Source: Pseudomonas mandelii (GTDB lineage: Bacteria; Pseudomonadota; Gammaproteobacteria; Pseudomonadales; Pseudomonadaceae). From it: a stretch of 64,000 nt of DNA. Both the position numbers and the translations under genes were made by a program. Shown here piece by piece: positions 58,152 through 64,000 of the stretch; position 1 is the first letter of the stretch; each line of letters opens with the position of its first letter. A model generated the notes under the pieces. It saw only the letters and a list, made by a program, of their open reading frames with translations. It searched no databases and was not told where the DNA came from. Location of the stretch: the NCBI RefSeq assembly GCF_006438925.1, contig NZ_RCZA01000002.1, positions 651,653 to 715,652 on the forward strand, read 5' to 3'.

Positions 58152-58958
58152 ATGACGGACAGCATGACCAGTAAACACATCGATCTGCTGGACTTCAGCG
58201 AACTGCCTGCCCCGGTGTATTTCCGTTATGCCGACTTTGATGCGCATCGTTATGCCTCGGCGCACCGTCATCCATGGGGCACGCTGGAGTATTCGGCCCA
58301 CGGCGTATTGCACATGGAAATCGGTGGCAGCCGCTTTATGTCACCGCCGCAATATGCGGTGTGGGTGCCGCCGCAGACCGAGCACAGCTTCTACAGCCAT
58401 CAGCCGATCAACTATCGCGCGGTCTGCCTGGCGCCGCTGATGTGCCAGGACCTGCCGCAACAGGCCTGCACCCTGGCCATCAGCGATATTCTCAAAGCAA
58501 TCCTCAAAGACTTTGCCTCACGCGATGTGAAGATTCCCGAGTACGACGCTGACAAACGTCTGGCTCAGGTGTTGGTAGATCAGCTGCAACAGGCACCCAT
58601 TCACGAGTGTTACTTGCCCTACGCCAGTAGTTCGGGATTGCTCGGGATACTCGAAGCCTTGCAGGCCGAGCCCGGTGATAACCGGCCCTTGGCGGAATGG
58701 GCCGCGCAGATCCATGTCAGCGAACGCACCCTGGCGCGGCGGTTCGTGCGTGAGTTGGGCATGAGTTTTGGTGAGTGGCGGCAGCGGTTGCGGTTTCTGG
58801 CGGCGATCGAAGCGCTGGACAGCCATCGCAGCGTTCAGGAAATCGCCTTCGATATGGGCTACAGCACCGGTTCAGCGTTTATCGCGATGTTTCAACGCCA
58901 GGCGCAGTGCACGCCGGAACAGTATCGACGCAGTCACCTTGAGACCAGGAAGGTGTAA
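58152..58958 (+). CDS. AraC family transcriptional regulator
   Basis: The 268-residue protein has an N-terminal cupin sensor (HRHPWGTLEYSAHGVLHMEI) and a C-terminal AraC double helix-turn-helix (AAQIHVSERTLARRFVRELG and SVQEIAFDMGYSTGSAFIAM). The ATG at 58152 is used; 58164 is equally plausible, while 58095 would put the operator inside the gene. It probably controls the divergent EamA exporter and itself. Confidence 0.88.
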   Translation: MTDSMTSKHIDLLDFSELPAPVYFRYADFDAHRYASAHRHPWGTLEYSAHGVLHMEIGGSRFMSPPQYAVWVPPQTEHSFYSHQPINYRAVCLAPLMCQDLPQQACTLAISDILKAILKDFASRDVKIPEYDADKRLAQVLVDQLQQAPIHECYLPYASSSGLLGILEALQAEPGDNRPLAEWAAQIHVSERTLARRFVRELGMSFGEWRQRLRFLAAIEALDSHRSVQEIAFDMGYSTGSAFIAMFQRQAQCTPEQYRRSHLETRKV

Positions 58959-59022
58959 CAGGTGTTGTCTACACTCCAGAGCGAGGCCGTGCTCGTCGGT
59001 GCGGCAACAAGGAGAAAACTCC

Positions 59023-59328
59023 ATGAAGATGTTGCGTGTCCCTTTGTTGATGATCGGTTTGCTGCTCTGCGCCCAGGGCTTTGCCGCCACCGAGCAACAG
59101 AACAAGATGACCACTTGCAATGCTGAAGCTACCTCGAAAACCCTCAAGGGAGACGAACGCAAAGCCTTCATGAGCAATTGCCTCAAAGCGGCACCCGCCG
59201 CCGATGCAGCCAAACCCCTGACGCCTCAGCAAGAGAAAATGAAAACCTGCAACGCCGATGCTGCCACTCAGGCGCTCAAGGGCGATGCGCGCAAAGCCTT
59301 CATGAGTGATTGCCTGAAGAAAAAATAA
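59023..59328 (+). CDS. PsiF repeat family protein
   Basis: The 101-residue protein has a signal peptide (about 1-22, LLLCAQGFAA) and two PsiF repeats of the form MxTCNxxA..LKGDxRKAFMSxCLK (about 29-56 and 73-100). PsiF of E. coli is induced by phosphate starvation; the function is unknown. Each repeat has two cysteines, which probably form disulphides in the periplasm. Ribosome site AAGGAG. The reading frame continues upstream, but only this ATG gives a signal peptide. Confidence 0.88.
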   Translation: MKMLRVPLLMIGLLLCAQGFAATEQQNKMTTCNAEATSKTLKGDERKAFMSNCLKAAPAADAAKPLTPQQEKMKTCNADAATQALKGDARKAFMSDCLKKK

Positions 59329-59363
59329 TCATTGGACCGGGATATGTGGGAGCTGTGAGGACT

Positions 59364-59439
59364 TCTTCGCGAGCAGGCTCGCTCCCACAATGGATATGTG
59401 TACGCAGGACAAATGTGGGAGCGAGCCTGCTCGCGAAGG
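59364..59439. repeat. REP pair, family A
   Basis: CTTCGCGAGCAGGCTCGCTC and GTGGGAGCGAGCCTGCTCGC with a 25-base spacer, after the PsiF gene. Confidence 0.9.
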
Positions 59440-59552
59440 GGCCGGCAATGACGCTGAAAAAAGTCGCCAGCGCCGACCTACACAATCCCTAGTGCTGGCA
59501 TCGGAACGCTGGCAGACTGCCCATCCTTTTACGCTGTTCGTTTTGAGGCTGT

Positions 59553-60566
59553 ATGCCAACGTTTTCTCAACGTCACGTTTTGCTGCTAATCAGTTGGGTC
59601 ATCATTTTCGGCGGTTTGTTGCTGGTGATCCCGCTGCGGTTGCTGCCCAGTCTGCTGGCCGGCCTGCTGGTGTTCGAACTGGTCAACATGCTCACCCCGC
59701 AATTGCAGCGCCTGATCGAAGGTCGGCGTGCGCGCTGGCTGGCGGTTGCCTTGTTGGGGACGCTGGTGGTCAGTGTGTTGACGCTGATCTTTGCCGGTGC
59801 TATCAGCTTTCTGCTGCACGAAGCGGAAAACCCCGGCGCTTCCCTCGACAAATTCATGCACGTGGTTGACCGTGCGCGCGGGCAACTGCCGCCGTTCATC
59901 GACGCCTATTTGCCCGCCAGCGCCGCCGAGTTTCGCGTGGCGATTGGCGAGTGGATGAGCAAGCACCTCAGTGATTTGCAGCTGGTGGGCAAGGACGCGG
60001 CGCACATGTTTGTGACGCTGCTGATCGGCATGGTGCTGGGGGCGATCATTGCCTTGCAGCGCGTGCCGGACGTGACCAAACGCAAGCCGTTGGCCGCTGC
60101 GCTGTTCGACCGCTTGCACCTGCTGGTCCAGGCGTTTCGCAACATCGTGTTCGCCCAGATCAAGATTTCCCTGCTCAACACCTTCTTCACCGGGATTTTT
60201 CTGGTGGTGGTTCTGCCGATGTTCGGGATCAAGCTGCCGCTGACCAAAACCCTGATCGTGCTGACCTTCCTGCTCGGCTTGTTGCCGGTGATCGGCAACC
60301 TGATGTCGAACACCCTGATCACCATCGTCGGTCTGTCGCTGTCGATCTGGGTGGCCGTGGCGGCGCTGGGGTACCTGATTTTTATCCACAAGCTCGAATA
60401 CTTTCTCAACGCGCGCATCGTTGGCGGGCAGATCAGTGCCAAGTCGTGGGAGTTGCTGCTGGCGATGCTGGTGTTCGAGGCCGCGTTCGGCCTGCCGGGG
60501 GTGGTGGCAGGGCCGATTTATTACGCGTACCTGAAGAGTGAGTTGAAGCAGGTGGGGATGGTTTGA
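59553..60566 (+). CDS. AI-2E family (PerM-like) membrane protein
   Basis: The 337-residue protein has about eight membrane helices and the family tail FEAAFGLPGVVAGPIYYAYL. Members include E. coli TqsA and PerM and assorted sodium/proton antiporters, so the transported substrate is uncertain. It is monocistronic between REP pairs. Confidence 0.85.
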   Translation: MPTFSQRHVLLLISWVIIFGGLLLVIPLRLLPSLLAGLLVFELVNMLTPQLQRLIEGRRARWLAVALLGTLVVSVLTLIFAGAISFLLHEAENPGASLDKFMHVVDRARGQLPPFIDAYLPASAAEFRVAIGEWMSKHLSDLQLVGKDAAHMFVTLLIGMVLGAIIALQRVPDVTKRKPLAAALFDRLHLLVQAFRNIVFAQIKISLLNTFFTGIFLVVVLPMFGIKLPLTKTLIVLTFLLGLLPVIGNLMSNTLITIVGLSLSIWVAVAALGYLIFIHKLEYFLNARIVGGQISAKSWELLLAMLVFEAAFGLPGVVAGPIYYAYLKSELKQVGMV

Positions 60567-60593
60567 TCCTGGAGATATATTGCCTGGACTGAC

Positions 60594-60662
60594 CTCTTCG
60601 CGAGCAGGCTCGCTCCCACAGGGGAACGCGGTCGAATGTGGGAGCGGGCTTGCTCGCGAAGG
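60594..60662. repeat. REP pair, family A
   Basis: CTCTTCGCGAGCAGGCTCGC and GTGGGAGCGGGCTTGCTCGC with a short spacer, between convergent genes. Confidence 0.88.
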
Positions 60663-60680
60663 GCGCGACTCGGTTTCGGA

Positions 60681-61955
60681 TCAGTCCATCGTGCCGTAGC
60701 GCTTCATCGCTTCAATCGCCAAGCCACTGCCGATACTGCCGAAGATGTTCCCTTCCACATGCCGCGCATTCGGCAACATCGCCGAGACGCTGTTGCGCAG
60801 TGCCGGAATGCCGCTCGAACCCCCGGTGAAGAACACCGTATCCACTTGATCAACCCGCACATTGGCGTCGTTCAGCAACTGGGTCACGCTATTGCGCACG
60901 CGCTCCAGCAGGTTGTCGATGGCCGATTCGAACAGGGCCCGGCTCAACTCCACACTCAAACCCGGTTCGATGCGGTCCAGCGGCACATGGCGGCTGTCGG
61001 CGTGGGTCAGCTGGATCTTGGTTTCTTCCACTTCCATGGCCAGCCAGTGGCCGGCGCGCTGGTCGATCAGCTTGAACAGGCGATCGATGCCGCCGGTGTC
61101 TTCAATGTCGTAACGCATGCTGCCCAGCGCCAGGGTCGACTTCTGCGAGTACACCGAGTTGATGGTGTGCCAGGTCGCCAGGTTCATGTGGTGGCTGGTC
61201 GGCATGTAAGCGCCGCTCTTCATACGGCTGCCATAGCCGAACAGCGGCATCAGGCCTTGCAGGCTCAGCTGCTTGTCGAAATCGGTCCCGCCGATATGCA
61301 CGCCGCCGGTGGCCAGGATGTCATCGTGACGGTTGTCGTGGGTTCGGCGCTCAGGGGACAGGCGCACCAGCGAGAAGTCTGACGTACCGCCGCCGATGTC
61401 GACGATCAGCACCAGCTCTTCTTTTTCGATGGTCGACTCATAGTCGAATGCCGCCGCAATCGGTTCGTACTGGAATGAAACGTCCTTGAAGCCGATGGCA
61501 CGGGCCACATCCACCAAGGTGTTTTCGGCTTCCTGGTCGGCCAATTCATCGTCATCGACGAAGAACACCGGACGACCCAGCACCACTTCCTCGAACTCGC
61601 GACCGGCGGCGGTTTCGGCGCGCTTCTTCAACTGGCCGATGAACAGCCCGAGCAGGTCCTTGAACGGCATCGCGGTGCCGAGGACGCTGGTGTCGTGCTT
61701 GATCAGCTTGGAGCCCAGCAGGCTCTTGAGCGAGCGCATCAACCGGCCTTCATAGCCTTCCAGATACTCGTGCAGCGCCAGCCGGCCGTACACCGGGCGG
61801 CGTTCTTCCATGTTGAAGAAGACCACCGAAGGCAGGGTGATCTTGTCGTCCTCCAGCGCGATCAGCGTTTCCATGCCGGGGCGCAGCCAGCCGACGGTGG
61901 AGTTGGACGTGCCGAAGTCGATACCACAGGCACGGGCTGGAGATGCGTTTTTCAT
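60681..61955 (-). CDS. yegD: YegD-like Hsp70 family protein
   Basis: The 424-residue protein is an actin-fold ATPase related to DnaK, with phosphate-binding loops DFGTSNST (13-20) and VDIGGGTSDFSL and the adenosine motif FTGGSSGIPALRN. It stops after the nucleotide-binding domain and has no DnaK substrate domain, so it is not a classical chaperone; E. coli YegD has the same form. It is divergent from cbpA-cbpM, a J-protein and its inhibitor, which is suggestive of a functional link. The 298-base gap between them shows no gene or clear promoter. Confidence 0.88.
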   Translation of the reverse strand: MKNASPARACGIDFGTSNSTVGWLRPGMETLIALEDDKITLPSVVFFNMEERRPVYGRLALHEYLEGYEGRLMRSLKSLLGSKLIKHDTSVLGTAMPFKDLLGLFIGQLKKRAETAAGREFEEVVLGRPVFFVDDDELADQEAENTLVDVARAIGFKDVSFQYEPIAAAFDYESTIEKEELVLIVDIGGGTSDFSLVRLSPERRTHDNRHDDILATGGVHIGGTDFDKQLSLQGLMPLFGYGSRMKSGAYMPTSHHMNLATWHTINSVYSQKSTLALGSMRYDIEDTGGIDRLFKLIDQRAGHWLAMEVEETKIQLTHADSRHVPLDRIEPGLSVELSRALFESAIDNLLERVRNSVTQLLNDANVRVDQVDTVFFTGGSSGIPALRNSVSAMLPNARHVEGNIFGSIGSGLAIEAMKRYGTMD

Positions 61956-62253
61956 GTCTTTCGAGTTCCGGTTAAAAAACGGCCGCGCAGTGTATGTCAG
62001 TGCGGCGCAGATTCGAAGGCCGACTATCCGCTAAATCTCAGCGATTAGCGCCTTGAAAGACTATCCTTCGCCCCAAACTTGTCTGCATTGGCTCTGGCAG
62101 CCCCCGGGCGGTCGCAAGAACCGTCCTCCGCTGCCGATATAAACTTCTGATGCGCTGCCCGGTCACAACCTTGAGATCGGTCAAGCCGGCGGCTGCCAAT
62201 GAGCGCATGCTGCCGGTGGTGGCGCGATATCGATAACGGATGGTGATCCTTAG

Positions 62254-63201
62254 ATGGACTTCAAAGACTATTACAAGATTCTCGGTGTGGAACCGACCGC
62301 GGACGATAAGACGATCAAGGCCGCCTATCGCAAACTGGCGCGCAAATATCATCCGGACGTCAGCAAGGAAAAGGACGCCGAGTCCAAATTCAAAGACGCC
62401 TCGGAAGCCTATGAAGCGCTGAAAAGCGCCGACAAGCGCGCCGAATACGACGACTTGCGCAAATACGGCCAGCACGGCCAACCGTTCCAGGGCCCGCCGG
62501 GTTGGCAGGGTCGTGGCGCAGGCGGTTTTGGTGGTGGTCAGGATACGGGCGATTTTTCGGACTTCTTCAGTTCGATCTTCGGCAACCGTGGCCCTGGTTT
62601 TGGTGGTGGACAGTCAGGCCGCAGCGCCGGGCGTCGAGGGCAAGACGTGGAAATGGAACTCGGGATTTTTCTGGAAGAAACCCTCTCGAACGAATCGAAG
62701 AAGGTCACCTTCCAGGTGCCGCAGTACAACGCTGCCGGCCAGCATGTCAGCAACACCAGCAAAAGCCTGAACGTGAAGATTCCGGCCGGCGTGGCCGATG
62801 GCGAGCGCATCCGCCTCAAGGGCCAGGGGGCACCGGGCACGGGTGGCGGGGCCAATGGCGACTTGTTCCTGATCATTCGCTTTGCGCCGCACCCCAAGTT
62901 CGACGTCGAAGGCGAGAACCTGATCATTACCTTGCCGTTGGCTCCGTGGGAGTTGGCATTAGGTACTGAGGTGGCAGTGCCTACACTGACAGGCAAGATC
63001 AACCTCAAGATCCCGGCCGGCAGTCAGAATGGCCAGCGCATGCGCGCCAAGGGACATGGGTTGCTGAACAAGGCCGGTCATCGCGGTTATCTGTTTGTAC
63101 AGCTCAAGGCCGTCATGCCTAAAACCTCGGACGACGAGGTCAAGGCGCTGTGGCAGGAACTGGCGAAAAAAGCGGCTTTCAACCCGAGAGAAAACTTCTG
63201 A
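62254..63201 (+). CDS. cbpA: curved DNA-binding J-protein CbpA
   Basis: CbpA is a class B DnaJ co-chaperone that also binds curved DNA. The 315-residue protein has an N-terminal J domain with His33-Pro34-Asp35, a Gly/Phe-rich linker (about 85-125) and the two C-terminal beta domains, without the DnaJ zinc-finger cysteines. The ATG has GGTGATCC ahead. It is 23 bases upstream of cbpM, which encodes its specific inhibitor. Confidence 0.96.
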   Translation: MDFKDYYKILGVEPTADDKTIKAAYRKLARKYHPDVSKEKDAESKFKDASEAYEALKSADKRAEYDDLRKYGQHGQPFQGPPGWQGRGAGGFGGGQDTGDFSDFFSSIFGNRGPGFGGGQSGRSAGRRGQDVEMELGIFLEETLSNESKKVTFQVPQYNAAGQHVSNTSKSLNVKIPAGVADGERIRLKGQGAPGTGGGANGDLFLIIRFAPHPKFDVEGENLIITLPLAPWELALGTEVAVPTLTGKINLKIPAGSQNGQRMRAKGHGLLNKAGHRGYLFVQLKAVMPKTSDDEVKALWQELAKKAAFNPRENF

Positions 63202-63224
63202 TCCAAGAGACGGAGTAGCCCATC

Positions 63225-63530
63225 ATGAGCAACCCCCTGATCGTTCAACTGGACATGGCAGAATTCTGTGAGGCGACCGACCTGTCGGACGTCTACGTGA
63301 TCGAAATCGTCGAACACGGCATCCTCGAACCTCAGGGCAACCAGCCCAAGGATTGGCGTTTCAACGATTATGAGTTGGCGCTGGCCAAACGTGCCGCCAA
63401 GCTGCGGCACGATCTGGAGCTGGAATGGGAAGGCGTCGCCCTGGCGCTGGACCTGCTTGAGGAAGTCCAGCAGCTGCGTGCCGAAAACCGCATGCTCAAG
63501 CAGCGGCTGGGGCGGTTGGTGATCGAGTAG
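63225..63530 (+). CDS. cbpM: chaperone modulator CbpM
   Basis: CbpM binds the J domain of CbpA and blocks both co-chaperone and DNA-binding activity. The 101-residue protein is MerR-HTH-like, with LTDLSDVYVIEIVEHGILEP-type sequence (here CEATDLSDVYVIEIVEHGIL) and a coiled C-terminal helix (LEEVQQLRAENRMLKQRLG). It follows cbpA as in other gammaproteobacteria. Confidence 0.93.
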   Translation: MSNPLIVQLDMAEFCEATDLSDVYVIEIVEHGILEPQGNQPKDWRFNDYELALAKRAAKLRHDLELEWEGVALALDLLEEVQQLRAENRMLKQRLGRLVIE

Positions 63531-63538
63531 TTCAACAT

Positions 63539-63569
63539 CAAAAGATCGCAGCCTGCGGCAGCTCCTACG
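63539..63569. repeat. single REP element, family B
   Basis: CAAAAGATCGCAGCCTGCGG continuing to GCAGCTCCTAC is one arm only; no inverted partner follows before the next ORF. Confidence 0.8.
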
Positions 63570-63728
63570 GATTTGCGTACGGCTTCGACTGCTCGGACTT
63601 TTACGGTTGAATCAAAACACTGATCGACTGCCTCGAATCAAACCCTGATGCAATAGGTTTTTAGTCTTTTGTTTTATTGGCGCGGGCTTAAGCTGAAGAC
63701 TTATTGGATTATCTTTGGTCGTAATATT

Positions 63729-64000
63729 ATGTATGAATCACAAGGATTGGATGTTGTTACAAGACCTTCAGTTGCACCCGTCGAAAACAAAGGCATTCAT
63801 TATGAGCGTATTGTTCAGGCACTTCCTCCAGCCATAAAAGCGACACCGCCGGTCAGGTTGTCGTTGCTCGCCAGCACCACGGTCTCGACACCGGATTGGT
63901 ACCTGAAAGCTTCCGCAATCGATCGGCAATACCTCAAGGAATTGATCGATAAACGCTGGTTGTTGCAGCGCCTGGTGGATGCGCCGTTGCAAGACCTGCA
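63729..64000 (+). CDS. N-terminal part of an unidentified protein (cut by window end)
   Basis: A frame opens at ATG 63729 and stays open to the last base, at least 90 codons: MYESQGLDVVTRPSVAPVEN... with DWYLKASAIDRQYLKELIDK near residues 60-79. Codon use becomes typical of the host after the first 30 codons. There is no signal peptide. The STPDWYLKAS...LKELIDKRW..Q..VD pattern reminds me of the N-terminal region of large Pseudomonas toxin-like proteins (dermonecrotic-toxin/DUF6543 type), but this is a weak impression. The 90 bases upstream are A+T-rich against their surroundings. Confidence 0.6.
   Translation, partial: MYESQGLDVVTRPSVAPVENKGIHYERIVQALPPAIKATPPVRLSLLASTTVSTPDWYLKASAIDRQYLKELIDKRWLLQRLVDAPLQDL

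Overview
The window is a contiguous piece of a Pseudomonas chromosome, most like the P. fluorescens group. The evidence is the gene order (miaA-hfq-hflX-hflK-hflC-hisZ-purA; rnr-rlmB-rpsF-rpsR-DUF2232-rplI-dnaB; pncB-nadE-azu; ureEFG next to a DesT-like regulator; amaA/amaB; braCDEFG), high GC with strong G/C third-position use, and many REP palindromes of two families (core GTGGGAGCGAGCCTGCTCGCGA, and GTAGGAGCTGCC...GGCAGCTCCTAC with flanking AAAAGATCGCAGCC). No insertion sequence, integrase, prophage or CRISPR array was seen. Almost everything is chromosomal core or common Pseudomonas accessory content.

Layout. 1-7.6 kb: tRNA modification, Hfq, the HflX GTPase, the HflKC membrane protease regulator, HisZ and PurA. 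7.7-12.4 kb: a chemoreceptor and a ferric-iron ABC importer (binding protein and permease, no ATPase) behind a Fur-like box. 12.6-12.9 kb: two tandem tRNA-Leu(CAG) genes, each with its own promoter and terminator. 13.1-20.4 kb: RNase R, RlmB, the S6/S18/L9 ribosomal operon and DnaB. 20.6-22.9 kb: a YgiQ radical SAM protein. 23.2-30.1 kb: a three-gene operon (transglutaminase-DUF2126, ATP-grasp/alpha-E fusion, transglutaminase) preceded by a sigma-54 type -24/-12 promoter and an NtrC-like site. 30.2-34.1 kb: LOG-family hydrolase, azurin, NadE and PncB. 34.4-38.4 kb: a LysR regulator with the AmaB/AmaA pipecolate-lysine catabolic enzymes. 38.5-43.9 kb: the branched-chain amino acid importer braCDEFG, behind a near-consensus sigma-54 promoter with a five-fold phased direct repeat upstream. 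43.9-44.7 kb: a noncoding stretch with a three-fold module carrying DnaA boxes. 44.7-49.3 kb: short-chain dehydrogenase, AGE-family isomerase, HupE/UreJ and UreG-F-E. 49.6-53.9 kb: DesT-like regulator, a secreted 14-residue-repeat protein, an AsmA-family protein and a ferritin-like protein. 54.0-60.6 kb: LysR / azoreductase / SMR exporter, a signal-less lipase, EamA transporter / AraC pair, PsiF-like protein and an AI-2E family permease. 60.7-63.5 kb: YegD-like Hsp70 divergent from cbpA-cbpM. The last 270 bases hold the start of an unidentified protein after an A+T-rich stretch.

The most notable points are regulatory: two sigma-54 promoters (transglutaminase operon and bra operon) suggest nitrogen- or amino-acid-responsive control of an uncharacterised peptide-modifying system and of amino acid uptake. 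The DnaA-box repeat region and the tandem-repeat secreted protein are structures that ordinary gene calling does not explain. All coordinates and motifs were read by eye; homology statements come from recognising families, not from searches.
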